NCBI RefSeq assembly: GCF_006717075.1
Contig: NZ_VFQC01000001.1
Coordinates: 1,969,501-2,033,500, forward strand
Direction: 5' to 3'
DNA from: Haloactinospora alba
Lineage (GTDB): Bacteria; Actinomycetota; Actinomycetes; Streptosporangiales; Streptosporangiaceae
Length of the DNA stretch: 64,000 nt
The notes beneath the pieces are model-generated. The model was not told the DNA's origin, did not search any database, and was given only the letters and a program-made list of their open reading frames with translations. The position numbers were made by a program, and so were the translations under genes. Shown here in pieces: positions 17,774 to 27,025 of the stretch (the stretch's first letter is position 1; each line of letters starts with the position of its first letter).

Positions 17774-18829
17774 TCAGCCGCGGGCTGTCTCCTCGTGCAC
17801 GAAGTCGGTCAACCGTGCCAACGCGTCCGGGTCCGTGTCCGGAAGCACACCGTGCCCGAGGTTGAACACGTGCCCCTCGGCAGCGCGCCCCTGGGTGAGG
17901 ATGCCCCGGGCCCGCTCGTTGACGACCTCCTCCGGTGCGAACAGCGTGGCCGGGTCGAGATTCCCCTGCAGGGCCGTACCGCGCCGGACGCGCTGCGCCG
18001 CCTCGCCCAGGGGGACCCGCCAGTCCACGCCCACGACATCGGCCCCGGCCTCGCTGAGGGAGGGCAGCAGTTCGCCCGTGCCCACCCCGAAGTGGATACG
18101 CGGCACGTCCAGGTTGGCCAGCTGGTCGAAGATCCAGGAGGCATGCGGCAGCACCGACTCCCGGTAGTCGGCAGCGCTGAGCGCGCCCGCCCAGGAGTCG
18201 AACAGCTGCACGGCGCTCGCCCCGGCCGCGACCTGAACCCGGAGGAACTCGGCGGTGATGACGGACAGGCGGCGCATGAGCCGGTGCCACAGTTCCGGCT
18301 GGCCGTACATCATCGCTTTGGTGCGCTCGTGGTTCTTGGAGGGGCCGCCCTCGATCAGGTACGACGCCAGGGTGAACGGGCCGCCGGCGAACCCGATCAG
18401 CGGGCGCTCCCCGAGTTCGCCGACGAGCTCGCCGACGGCTTCGGTGACGTACCAGACGTCGTCGGGTTCGAGGTCCCGCAGCTGTCCGACGCCGTCAGCG
18501 TCCCGGATCGGCTGCTCCACCACGGGACCCACACCGGCCTTGATGTCGATCCCGACCCCGATGGCTCTCAACGGCACGACGATGTCACTGAAGTAGATGG
18601 CGGCGTCGACACCATAGCGACGCACAGGTTGCATCGTGATCTCGACGATCATGTCAGGGCGCGCGCACGCCTCCAGCATCGGCACGTCCGCGCGGACTCT
18701 ACGGTACTCGGGCAGAGAGCGCCCTGCCTGGCGCATGAACCACACGGGGGTGTACGGCACTGGAAGGCGCCGACAGGCGCGGAGGAAAACGGAATCTTGG
18801 AGCGTCACACCACCGATCGTGCCACGCAC
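17774..18829 (-). CDS. hemE: uroporphyrinogen decarboxylase
   Basis: A 351-residue enzyme that removes four carboxyls from uroporphyrinogen III to give coproporphyrinogen III. The two family signatures are present: [16 protein letters not shown] (about residues 28-43) with the substrate-binding arginine, and the [17 protein letters not shown] region near residue 145. [18 protein letters not shown] holds the catalytic aspartate. [16 protein letters not shown] closes the active site. GTG at 18829 follows GGGAG; GTG at 18808 is also possible. Divergent from the DUF3000 gene, as in many actinomycetes. Confidence 0.95.
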   Translation of the reverse strand: MRGTIGGVTLQDSVFLRACRRLPVPYTPVWFMRQAGRSLPEYRRVRADVPMLEACARPDMIVEITMQPVRRYGVDAAIYFSDIVVPLRAIGVGIDIKAGVGPVVEQPIRDADGVGQLRDLEPDDVWYVTEAVGELVGELGERPLIGFAGGPFTLASYLIEGGPSKNHERTKAMMYGQPELWHRLMRRLSVITAEFLRVQVAAGASAVQLFDSWAGALSAADYRESVLPHASWIFDQLANLDVPRIHFGVGTGELLPSLSEAGADVVGVDWRVPLGEAAQRVRRGTALQGNLDPATLFAPEEVVNERARGILTQGRAAEGHVFNLGHGVLPDTDPDALARLTDFVHEETARG

Positions 18830-19346
18830 GGGCTCCCGTTGGGACCAGCACTCCGCGCTCCGTTCCGGTCGTCAACACGGCACGGCGGGAGGGACGCGCG
18901 AGGCACCGCCGCTCCGGTCGGCATACCCGCACCGCACGGCCGCGCGGCCGACGCCCCGGCCACCTACCCGTAGGACGGGGACCGTGTGTTCCGGCCGCGC
19001 GGCGCGAGCCGACGGGCGGAACACACCGGGAGGGAGCGGCGCCCGAGAGTGTCGTGTGCCGTGTCCGGGCCGGTCCGGGTTCGCGGTCCGCACGCGGCGG
19101 CCGGGTCACGCTCCGCGTCGGCGCCGCGGCTGTAACGAGTTCGTCGCGCCCACGATCCCGAGATCATTACAAAACACCGACACGCCGGGGAAACTCTGCG
19201 CTCTGCCACACGGCTCGTGCCACCGTCATGGGGTGCCCGCCGCCGCACTCCGGTAAGCCTCGGCCACTGCGGCGGGTAGCGGGCGCGTGTGCCGGTTCCC
19301 AGACGGTCGACGCTGCGCCCGCCATCCATGACGTACGAGACACCAC
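18830..19346. other. 517-bp divergent gap hemE / DUF3000
   Basis: No gene is supported. It must carry the hemE promoter and that of the DUF3000 gene. A small island of lower GC (GATCATTACAAAACACC near 19160) is the only compositional signal. Confidence 0.45.
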
Positions 19347-19949
19347 ATGAAGGCTGACATTCCCATCATGCCCCCTGCCGGTAGGGTCGATGACGCGCCG
19401 CCCGAGTTCCGCCGAGCGGTCGAGAGTTTGCACGTTCCCGTCGCGCGTCCCGAGATCAGTGTCGAGGACATTCCCGCGCCCCAACGCCTTGCCCCGTACG
19501 CTGTCGCGATGTCAGCGCGTGTGTGGCTCCACCAGGAGGACGTGGCGTTCGGTCGGCTGATCGTGCTCTACGACCCGGACAACACGCGCGAGTGGCCGAG
19601 TCCTTTCCGTGTTGTCTCCTACATGAGCGCGGACATGGAATCGGAGATCGCCACCGACCCCCTGCTGGGTCAGGTCGCCTGGAGCTGGCTGACCGACGCG
19701 CTCGCCTCCTGCGCTCCCCAGCACCAGGGGCTGAGTGGAACGGTCACGCGGGCCACGACCGAGGGATTCGCCGCCAAGGCCGAGGATCCCACGACCACGG
19801 AGGTAGAACTGCGCGCGTCGTGGTCCCCGTCCGGTGACGACCTCTCCGGGCACATGGCGACCTGGTTGGAGCTGTTGGCCTCCGCCGCCGGCCTCCCCCC
19901 GGTCAACGTCACCGACATCACGCAGCGCCGTCCGAGTTCCGACAGTTAG
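19347..19949 (+). CDS. DUF3000 family protein
   Basis: A 200-residue actinobacterial protein of unknown function. PPEFRRAVESLHVPVARPEISVEDIPAPQRLAPYAVAMSA and GRLIVLYDPDNTREWPSPFRVVSYM are typical for DUF3000. No membrane segment or catalytic motif is visible. Its position between hemE and the RNase D gene is strongly conserved in Actinobacteria, which supports the call. The ATG at 19347 has no clear ribosome site. Confidence 0.88.
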   Translation: MKADIPIMPPAGRVDDAPPEFRRAVESLHVPVARPEISVEDIPAPQRLAPYAVAMSARVWLHQEDVAFGRLIVLYDPDNTREWPSPFRVVSYMSADMESEIATDPLLGQVAWSWLTDALASCAPQHQGLSGTVTRATTEGFAAKAEDPTTTEVELRASWSPSGDDLSGHMATWLELLASAAGLPPVNVTDITQRRPSSDS

Positions 19950-20168
19950 GTCCGGTCCGGCCGGCGCTGCTCGTCACGAGCGGCGCCGGCCGGTACCGCG
20001 TTGGCAAGGCCGAGAACGAAGGCAAGGCGGGGGGCGGGGGTCTGTGTCGACTGACGGGCAGGCGGCCGGACGGCGCTGGGCCCCGCGCGAGGGGACGAGC
20101 GCCTGCCGGACGGGCTTGGTCGGGACCACCGTAACCACTCCGCCGGCGGAAGCACATACCGTAGTGCT

Positions 20169-21437
20169 GTGGCGAATGTGCTGAATTCCAAAACAGGCTC
20201 TCCCGAGCCGGAACCGGACGGGTCCGAGGAAGGGAACCGGGCCCCGTTGCTGGAGGAGCCCCGTGGCGGGGTACCGTCCGTCGTCGAAACGGCGGATCAG
20301 CTCTCTCGGGTTGTCGCGGATTTCGCACGTGGTCAGGGACCGGTCGCCGTGGATGCCGAACGCGCTTCCGGATACCGTTACAGCCAACGCGCGTACCTCG
20401 TGCAGTTGCGTCGCTCCGGCGCGGGATCGGCTCTGGTGGACCCGGTCGCCTGCCCCGACCTGAGTGAGCTCGACGCGGCCCTGTCGGACGCGGAGATGGT
20501 GCTCCACGCGGCCCATCAGGACCTGCCCTGTCTCGACGAGCTGTCGTTGCGTCCCAGGACGCTGTTCGACACCGAACTCGCTGGACGGCTTCTCGGCTAC
20601 CAGCGGGTCGGTCTGGGGACGATGGTCGAGCGCTTCCTCGGTGTGCGGCTGGCGAAGGAGCACTCCGCCGTGGACTGGTCCGTGCGCCCGCTTCCCGAGG
20701 AGTGGCTGGCCTACGCGGCGCTGGACGTGGAGGTCCTGACCGAACTGCGTGACGCTCTCCACGAGGAGTTGTCGGCCGCGGGCAAGCTGGGGTGGGCCCG
20801 GGAGGAGTTCGCCGCGGTGCTGTCCGCCCCGCCCAAGGAGCCCCGGACCGAACCGTGGCGTCGCACCTCCGGCATCCACCGGGTGCGCAACCAGCGGGCA
20901 CTGGGAGCGGTTCGGGAACTGTGGCAGGAGCGGGACCGCATCGCTCAGGAGCGCGATGTGGCCCCTGGCCGGGTCGTTCCGGACTCCGGTCTCGTCGAGG
21001 CCGCCATAGCCATGCCGCGCACGGAGCGGCAGCTCGTCGCGATCAAACCGTTCGGCGTCCGGTTGGCGCGACGGTATGTCCCCTCGTGGCTCAGGGCGGT
21101 CAACCGGGTGCGGGACATGCCGGACGCGGACCTTCCCCGTCCCGGAACACCGGGCGACGGCCCTCCGCCGACGAACCGGTGGGCGGACCGCGACCCGGCC
21201 GCCGCCCAACGGTTGGAGTCCGCGCGGGCACGGGTGCGCGCTCTCGCCGAGCAGGTCACGATGCCCGCGGAGAACCTTCTCCCGCCCGACGCGGTGCGGC
21301 GGCTGTGCTGGACACCGCCGGAGACGATCGACGTCACCACGGTGAGCGAGCACCTCCGGAGGAACAACGCGCGCGAGTGGCAGATATCGCTGACCGCTGG
21401 GGAGCTCACGGGCGTGTTGGGGGGACCGGGGAACTAG
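20169..21437 (+). CDS. rnd: ribonuclease D-like 3'-5' exonuclease with HRDC domain
   Basis: A 422-residue DEDD exonuclease. The Exo motifs are VAVDAERASGYRY (D and E metal ligands), HAAHQDLPCL and YAALDVEVL. An HRDC-type RNA-binding region follows (about residues 235-310, with RNQRALGAVRELWQERDRIAQERDVAPGRVVPDSGL). A C-terminal extension of about 100 residues is usual for actinobacterial members. The probable role is trimming of tRNA or other stable-RNA 3' ends. GTG 20169 is chosen as the first start after the intergenic region; no ribosome site is obvious, so it may be leaderless. Confidence 0.9.
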   Translation: MANVLNSKTGSPEPEPDGSEEGNRAPLLEEPRGGVPSVVETADQLSRVVADFARGQGPVAVDAERASGYRYSQRAYLVQLRRSGAGSALVDPVACPDLSELDAALSDAEMVLHAAHQDLPCLDELSLRPRTLFDTELAGRLLGYQRVGLGTMVERFLGVRLAKEHSAVDWSVRPLPEEWLAYAALDVEVLTELRDALHEELSAAGKLGWAREEFAAVLSAPPKEPRTEPWRRTSGIHRVRNQRALGAVRELWQERDRIAQERDVAPGRVVPDSGLVEAAIAMPRTERQLVAIKPFGVRLARRYVPSWLRAVNRVRDMPDADLPRPGTPGDGPPPTNRWADRDPAAAQRLESARARVRALAEQVTMPAENLLPPDAVRRLCWTPPETIDVTTVSEHLRRNNAREWQISLTAGELTGVLGGPGN

Positions 21438-21831
21438 GCTCTGTTCGTCGCGAGCGGCGTCCGCCGGACAGGGACCAGAGCTCGTTGTTCTCCGGCGCGT
21501 CCGGGCACCGCGCCGGCCGTGTTCCCCTCGGTTGGCGGAGGAGCGGCTCCGTCCCCGTGCCGCCCGTTCCGGCGCGGCGGCGCGGGCGGCGCAACGCGCC
21601 GGGAGCGGTGCCCGCCGAACCGGCCTGACCAGGACTCTCCGGTGCTCTCCACCACCGCGTCCAGACCTTTGTTCCACCCGCAAAACGGACAAGTGACTGA
21701 TTTCACAGTTTTATCACCACTGCACGGCTCCCTAGTGTGAGCGTCACGGATTAAGTTATGGAATCGTGCTGTTGTTGTTGCGTGGTGGAAAGTTCCCAGG
21801 GTCCCCGGCGCGCGGAAGGGTGGTGAGTCTG
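21438..21831. other. 394-bp regulatory gap upstream of the TPR gene
   Basis: No gene is supported. The right half (from about 21655) is AT-richer and contains a CRP-like palindrome at 21692-21707 followed by TAGTGT at 21732, a plausible -10. Confidence 0.5.
21692..21707. promoter_or_regulatory. CRP-type operator
   Basis: AGTGACTGATTTCACA matches the CRP consensus TGTGA-N6-TCACA except for the first base and has the exact GTGA-N6-TCAC core. It is centred about 35 bases upstream of a possible -10 hexamer (TAGTGT, 21732-21737), the spacing of a CRP-activated or repressed promoter. Actinobacterial Crp proteins use this consensus. Confidence 0.5.
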
Positions 21832-22704
21832 ATGTCGATGTGGCGTACTTTGCTGCGCAAGAGTGGATTCCCGACGGCGAGTTCTCCCTCCTCCCGCGCA
21901 CCGTCCACCGAAGCGGGCCCCGGGCAGACCCCGGCGATGCGGGCCGCATCACTGGAACGGACGCTGAACGAGCACATAGAACAACTGGGTCACGACGACT
22001 CGCGCACCATCACCGCCCGCAACAACCTCGCCGGCAAGTACGCGCAGATCGGACGGCGCGACGCGGCTGTCTCCCAGTTCGAACAGGCGCTGGCCGAGGC
22101 CAGCCGGGTCTTTGGCGAGGACCATCCGCAGACCGACGTGATCCGGGAGAACCTCGCCTGGTCTTACGAGGACGCCAGCAGGCCCGCCGAGGCCGCGTAC
22201 CAGTGGGAGACGCTGCTCAACCACCGTGACCGGCGCCTCGGCCCGGTCTCCGCGGACACGGTGGCCGCACGTGCCCGGCTCGCGGTCTGCTACCGCAAGA
22301 GCGGGCGTTACTCGGCCGCCATCGCCCATTTCGAGCGGGCTATCGAGGACTCCGCCGTGCCCGAGGAGCGGGAGGACCTACGGATCGGGCTCAGCGTCGC
22401 CTTCGGAGCCGTGGGCCGACACGACGACACCATCCAGCAGCTGCGGATCGTCCACGCGCAGCGGACCCGCAGGCTCGGGAGCAAACAGCACGACACGCTC
22501 GTGATCCAGCACCGACTCGGCCGTGCCTACAACCAGGCGGGCCGCAGCGGGGAAGCGATCGACACGCTCGGCTCGGCGTACCGCAACGGCATCGGGGCCT
22601 CCGGGGACCCCGAGATCCGGATGCTCACGCTGAAGATCCGTCGTGACCTTGCCGGGGCCCTCAGCGCCGCGGGCCGGCACCGCGAAGCCGCGAACCTGTT
22701 CTGA
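21832..22704 (+). CDS. tetratricopeptide-repeat protein
   Basis: A 290-residue protein built mainly of TPR/kinesin-light-chain-like repeats: RTLNEHIEQLGHDDSRTITARNNLAGKYAQIGRRDAAVSQFEQALAEASRVFGEDHPQT, then at least three more units containing the LG/GEDHP-x-T turn. It has no catalytic motif and no signal peptide and probably serves as a binding scaffold. Repeats of this type are common in actinomycete signalling and developmental proteins. ATG 21832 is preferred; a GTG at 21823 and an ATG at 21838 are close alternatives behind GGAAGGG. Confidence 0.85.
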   Translation: MSMWRTLLRKSGFPTASSPSSRAPSTEAGPGQTPAMRAASLERTLNEHIEQLGHDDSRTITARNNLAGKYAQIGRRDAAVSQFEQALAEASRVFGEDHPQTDVIRENLAWSYEDASRPAEAAYQWETLLNHRDRRLGPVSADTVAARARLAVCYRKSGRYSAAIAHFERAIEDSAVPEEREDLRIGLSVAFGAVGRHDDTIQQLRIVHAQRTRRLGSKQHDTLVIQHRLGRAYNQAGRSGEAIDTLGSAYRNGIGASGDPEIRMLTLKIRRDLAGALSAAGRHREAANLF

Positions 22705-23017
22705 GCCGGACACCCCCTTTCGGTAGTCCGCGCTCCCGGCACGGTGCCGCCGGAGCGGCCCCGTGCCACTGCTACCGCAGCCCCTCCCTTCCCCGCGGAG
22801 ACCCCCTCGGGGTGCCGTGTCGTACGGCGCCCCGCAACCAGCACGTACGCCCCACCGGAAGCGCCGGCGGGCCCTGGTTCGCGGGCTTCATCCGCTGTTG
22901 CGCCCCCTTGCGCCCCAGGATCCGACACAGGTTCCCGGTAGCGCTCGCACCATTGGTTACTGACCAGTAGCATGAGGGCACCAACTGATCCACCCGCATG
23001 AGTAAGGAGGGGCGATC
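22705..23017. other. 313-bp gap upstream of fadA
   Basis: No gene is supported. The right end holds a short palindrome TACTG-AC-CAGTA at 22958-22969, overlapping TAGCAT at 22968-22973 that could serve as -10, and then the fadA ribosome site. Confidence 0.5.
22958..22969. promoter_or_regulatory. palindrome over the presumed fadAB -10
   Basis: TACTGACCAGTA is an inverted repeat (TACTG/CAGTA) that overlaps the likely -10 element TAGCAT. A repressor of the fatty-acid regulators (TetR or GntR type) bound here would block the fadA-fadB promoter. The regulator is not encoded nearby. Confidence 0.4.
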
Positions 23018-24220
23018 GTGCCGCGAACCGCCCGCGATGTCGTGTTTGTCGACGGAGCACGGACTCCGTTCGGCAAGGCCGGCAAGGGCCTCTATGCCGA
23101 GACCCGCGCCGACGACCTCGTCGTCCGTGTCATCCGCGAACTGCTACGGCGCAACCCCGACCTCCCGCCGGAGCGCATCGACGAGGTCGCCATCGCCGCC
23201 ACGACCCAGATCGGTGACCAGGGGCTCACCATCGGTCGCAGCGCCGGCATCCTCGCCGGCCTGCCCCGCAGCGTTCCCGGCTACGCCATCGACCGTATGT
23301 GCGCCGGAGCGATGACCGCCGTCACCACCAGCGGCGCCGGCATCTCCTTCGGGGCCTACGACGTCGCCATCGCCGGAGGCGTGGAGCACATGGGCCGCCA
23401 CCCCATGGGCGAGGGGGTCGATCCGAACCCGCGTTTCCTCTCCGAGAAACTCGTGGACACCTCCGCTCTGGTCATGGGCAACACCGCGGAGAACCTCCAC
23501 GACCGCTTCCCCAGCATCACCAAGGAACGCGCCGACGCCTACGCCGTACGCAGCCAGGAGAAGGTCGCCAAGGCCTACGCCGAGGGGAAGCTCCAGCCCG
23601 ACCTCGTCGAGATGCTCGTCCGCTCCACGGAGGAGGGCTACGGCCTGGCTACCCAGGACGAGCCGCCGCGGGCCAACACCACCATGGAGTCCCTGGCGGA
23701 GCTGAAGACGCCGTTCCGTTCCCACGGCAACGTCACCCCGGGTAACGCCGCCGGTCTGAACGACGGTGCCACCGGCGCGATCATCGCAGCCGAGGACGTC
23801 GCCGCCGACATGGGGCTGAACGCCGGGATGCGGCTGGTGGACTTCTCCTTCGCCGGTGTGGAGCCCGAGGTCATGGGTGCCGGGCCGGTTCCGGCGACGG
23901 AGAAGCTCCTCCAGCGCCAGGGCATGTCCATGGACGACATCGGCCTGATCGAGATCAACGAAGCGTTCGCCGTGCAGGTGCTGGCCTTCCTGGAGCACTT
24001 CGGCATCGCCGACGACGACGCCCGGGTCAATCCGTGGGGCGGCGCCATCGCTCTGGGACACCCGCTGGCCTCCTCCGGCGTGCGACTCATGATGCAGCTC
24101 GCCCGCCTCTTCGCCGAGCGGCCCGACGTCCGTTACGGCGTCACCACCATGTGCGTGGGCATGGGCATGGGCGGAACCGTGCTCTGGGAGAACACGAACT
24201 GGGAAGGAAACACCAAGTGA
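23018..24220 (+). CDS. fadA: acetyl-CoA acyltransferase (thiolase)
   Basis: A 400-residue thiolase that cleaves 3-ketoacyl-CoA in beta-oxidation. The acyl-accepting cysteine is C95 in DRMCAGAMTA; H348 (ALGHPL) and C379 (TTMCVGMGMGG) complete the active site. The family signature NEAFAVQVLAF is present. GTG 23018 has an AAGGAGG ribosome site at ideal spacing. The stop overlaps the GTG of the next gene by four bases (GTGA), so both subunits of the multienzyme complex are translationally coupled. Confidence 0.95.
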   Translation: MPRTARDVVFVDGARTPFGKAGKGLYAETRADDLVVRVIRELLRRNPDLPPERIDEVAIAATTQIGDQGLTIGRSAGILAGLPRSVPGYAIDRMCAGAMTAVTTSGAGISFGAYDVAIAGGVEHMGRHPMGEGVDPNPRFLSEKLVDTSALVMGNTAENLHDRFPSITKERADAYAVRSQEKVAKAYAEGKLQPDLVEMLVRSTEEGYGLATQDEPPRANTTMESLAELKTPFRSHGNVTPGNAAGLNDGATGAIIAAEDVAADMGLNAGMRLVDFSFAGVEPEVMGAGPVPATEKLLQRQGMSMDDIGLIEINEAFAVQVLAFLEHFGIADDDARVNPWGGAIALGHPLASSGVRLMMQLARLFAERPDVRYGVTTMCVGMGMGGTVLWENTNWEGNTK

Positions 24221-26310
24221 GCAGCGCGATCGAGGAAGCCCGCGAGCTGTTCGCCGACGAGGTCGTCACCCACGCGCTCTCGCGTGACGTCGAGCTCCCG
24301 TACGGCGCGGGCACAGCTGTCCTGATCACCCTGGACAACGGGCACGACCACAACAAGCCCAACACCTTCGGCCCCGCCGGCCTGGTGAGCCTGGGCGAGG
24401 CCATCGACGCGGCCGCCGCGCGCACCGACATCGCCGCGATCGCTGTCACCGGCAAACCGTTCATCTTCGCGGTCGGCGCCGACCTCACCGGTGTCCCCCG
24501 GGTGCAGAACCACGAGCAGGGGACGGCCATCGGGAAACTGGGCCACGACGTCTTCCGCAAACTCGGTGAGCTCTCCGTCCCCACCTTCGCCTTCATCAAC
24601 GGGGCGGCCATGGGCGGCGGCGTCGAGGTGGCGCTGCACTGCTCCTACCGGACCGTCTCCTCCGGGGTACCCGCGTTCGCGCTCCCCGAGGCCTTCCTCG
24701 GCCTGGTTCCCGGGTGGGGCGGCACCTACCTGCTTCCCAACCTCATCGGTGCGGAGCAGGCGCTCAAGCTGATCATCGACAACCCGCTCGCCCAGAACAA
24801 GACGATCAAGGGGCCCCAGGTACGGGAGATGGGCATCGCGGACGCGATGTTCGAGCCGGCCGACTTCGTCGAGGAGTCGCTGCGGTGGGCGTCCCGGGTC
24901 ATCACGGGCGAGACCAGCGTCGAGCGCCCCCAGGTGGACCGGGGTGAGGCCTGGGACCAGGCCGTGGCCAACGCCCGCTTCCAGGTGGAGGGGAAGCTGC
25001 GCGGAGCCGCCCCGGCGCCCGTGCGGGCGCTGGACCTCGTCGCCGAGGCCAAGCACCGCGACCGGGACACGGCGTTCGCCGCCGAGGACAAGGCGCTGGC
25101 CGACCTCATCCTCAGTGACGAGCTGAAGGCGGGCCTGTACGCTTTCGACCTGACGCAGAAGCGGGCCCGTAAGCCCGCCGGCGCTCCCGACAAGTCGCTG
25201 GCCCGCCCCGTCACCAAGGTCGGGGTCGTCGGCGCCGGCCTCATGGCCGGCCAGCTCGCCCTGCTGTTCGCCCGCCGCCTCGAGGTGCCGGTCGTACTGA
25301 CCGACCTGGACCAGGACCGTCTGGACAAGGGCGTCAACTACGTGCACGAGGAGATCGACAAGCTCCTCGGTAAGGGACGCGTCTCCGCCGACAAGGCCAA
25401 CCGGCTCAAGAGCCTGGTGAGCGGCTCGTTGACCAAGGACGCGTTCTCCGACGCCGACTTCGTCATCGAGGCGGTCTTCGAGCGCACCGACATCAAGCAG
25501 CAGGTGTTCGCCGAGGTGGAGGCCGTCGTCTCGCCGGAGGCGGTCCTGGCCACCAACACCTCATCGCTGTCGGTCACCGACATGGCCAGCGAGCTGCAGC
25601 ACCCCGAGCGCGTGGTCGGGTTCCACTTCTTCAACCCGGTGGCGGTCCTGCCGCTGCTGGAGATCGTGCGCGGGGAGAAGACCGACGACGCCACGCTGGC
25701 GACGGCGTTCGCCACGGCCAAGACCCTGAAGAAGACCGCCGTGCTGTGCAAGGACGCCCCGGCCTTCGTGGTGAACCGGTTGCTCACCCTGTTCATGGGT
25801 GAGGTGCTGGGTGCCGTCGAGGAGGGTACCGAACCCGAGGTCGCCGATCGCGCCGTGGCTCCACTGGGGCTGCCCATGTCCCCGCTGATGCTGCTCCAGC
25901 TCGTCGGCCCGGCGGTGGGGCTGCATGTCTCCGAGACGCTCAACGCCGCCTTCCCGGACCGGTTCGGTGTCTCCGAGAACCACCGCAAGCTCGTGGAGTC
26001 CGGTAAGACCGAGATCTTCGGTTCGGACCTCCAGATCGACCCCGAGGTTCGGGAGATGTTCTCCGGTGGGGGCTCCCCCTCCAGCGAGGAGCAGATCCTC
26101 GAGCGCGCCCTGCAGGCTCTGGCGCGCGAGATCCGGATCATGCTCGACGAAGGGGTCGTCGCCGAACCCGCCGACATCGACCTGTGCCTGATCACTGGTG
26201 CGGGCTGGCCGTTCCACCTGGGCGGCATCACCCCGTACCTGGACAGCTCCGGGGTTTCCACCAAGGTCAACGGGGTCCTGTTCCACCCGGACGGCCCGAA
26301 GGCCGTGTGA
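24217..26310 (+). CDS. fadB: fatty-acid oxidation complex alpha subunit (enoyl-CoA hydratase / 3-hydroxyacyl-CoA dehydrogenase)
   Basis: A 697-residue bifunctional protein. The N-terminal third is an enoyl-CoA hydratase/isomerase domain (AIAVTGKPFIFAVGADL, FINGAAMGGGVEVALHC oxyanion hole, LPEAFLGLVPGWGGTYLLP). From about residue 334 a 3-hydroxyacyl-CoA dehydrogenase follows: NAD motif VGVVGAGLMAGQ, NTSSLSV, catalytic HFFNP (about residue 470) and FVVNRLLTLFM. A C-terminal dehydrogenase domain ends with GAGWPFHLGGITPYLD. It hydrates enoyl-CoA and oxidises the product for the coupled thiolase FadA. Confidence 0.95.
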   Translation: MSSAIEEARELFADEVVTHALSRDVELPYGAGTAVLITLDNGHDHNKPNTFGPAGLVSLGEAIDAAAARTDIAAIAVTGKPFIFAVGADLTGVPRVQNHEQGTAIGKLGHDVFRKLGELSVPTFAFINGAAMGGGVEVALHCSYRTVSSGVPAFALPEAFLGLVPGWGGTYLLPNLIGAEQALKLIIDNPLAQNKTIKGPQVREMGIADAMFEPADFVEESLRWASRVITGETSVERPQVDRGEAWDQAVANARFQVEGKLRGAAPAPVRALDLVAEAKHRDRDTAFAAEDKALADLILSDELKAGLYAFDLTQKRARKPAGAPDKSLARPVTKVGVVGAGLMAGQLALLFARRLEVPVVLTDLDQDRLDKGVNYVHEEIDKLLGKGRVSADKANRLKSLVSGSLTKDAFSDADFVIEAVFERTDIKQQVFAEVEAVVSPEAVLATNTSSLSVTDMASELQHPERVVGFHFFNPVAVLPLLEIVRGEKTDDATLATAFATAKTLKKTAVLCKDAPAFVVNRLLTLFMGEVLGAVEEGTEPEVADRAVAPLGLPMSPLMLLQLVGPAVGLHVSETLNAAFPDRFGVSENHRKLVESGKTEIFGSDLQIDPEVREMFSGGGSPSSEEQILERALQALAREIRIMLDEGVVAEPADIDLCLITGAGWPFHLGGITPYLDSSGVSTKVNGVLFHPDGPKAV

Positions 26311-26403
26311 ACCGCTTCCAGCGGCCGAACCAGCCCCGGTCCGGACGTGTCCTTTCCCGTCGCGCGATGGGTGCGCCGGGCCGGGGCTGGCAATAAACCG
26401 GGT

Positions 26404-26958
26404 ATGCGCAACACCGCGGAGCCCTTCACCGTCGCCAACCGGGTGCGAGTGACCTGGGAGGGGACCTGGCTGGCCGCTGCCTGTACGATCTTCGCCGGCG
26501 CCGGCGCGGCCCTGGCGCTCCGGGACGGTTCCACCGACACCGCTATCGGGGTCGTGGCGCTCGTCCTGTTCGGTGGCGGCGGGCTGCTCGCGGCCTCGCG
26601 GATGCTGTCCCGCCGTCCCGTGCTCGTCCTGGACGAGGCGGGGGTCCGGCTGGTCGCACCGTGGCCACGGCCCTCCAGCGGCGACGTTTTCCTCCGGTGG
26701 GAGGACATCGCCGCTGTGCGGGTGTGCAGCCAGTTGGTCCCGTACCGCGGGGCTCCCACCGCGTTGCGCTATCTCGACTTCGTCCCGCGCGGCGAGGCCG
26801 ACCAACCGCCGCAGACCCCCGGACCGTGGCAACCGCACCACGCCGTACGTATCCGGGAGAGCTGGGACCACACGGTTGCGGACGTCATCGCCGAGGTTCG
26901 CCGCCACCGCCCGGACATGCCGTTCGAGGAGCAACGGGCTCCCTGGTCGGAGCCGTAG
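26404..26958 (+). CDS. membrane protein with a PH-like domain
   Basis: A 184-residue protein with two hydrophobic helices (about residues 20-40 and 46-66) followed by a soluble part that resembles bacterial PH-like folds: RRPVLVLDEAGVRLVAP...DVFLRWEDIAAVRV. No enzyme motif is visible. ATG 26404 is preferred as the first start beyond the fadB terminator space; TAAACC at 26394 just before it could be a leaderless -10. The gene ends before the 3' end of the convergent mmpL gene. Confidence 0.6.
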   Translation: MRNTAEPFTVANRVRVTWEGTWLAAACTIFAGAGAALALRDGSTDTAIGVVALVLFGGGGLLAASRMLSRRPVLVLDEAGVRLVAPWPRPSSGDVFLRWEDIAAVRVCSQLVPYRGAPTALRYLDFVPRGEADQPPQTPGPWQPHHAVRIRESWDHTVADVIAEVRRHRPDMPFEEQRAPWSEP

Positions 26959-27025
26959 TCCGACCGGAGGCGCGGGCGCGCGGAGGCGCGGTCGCCGCAG
27001 TCCTCCACACGCCCGCGCGCGGAGT

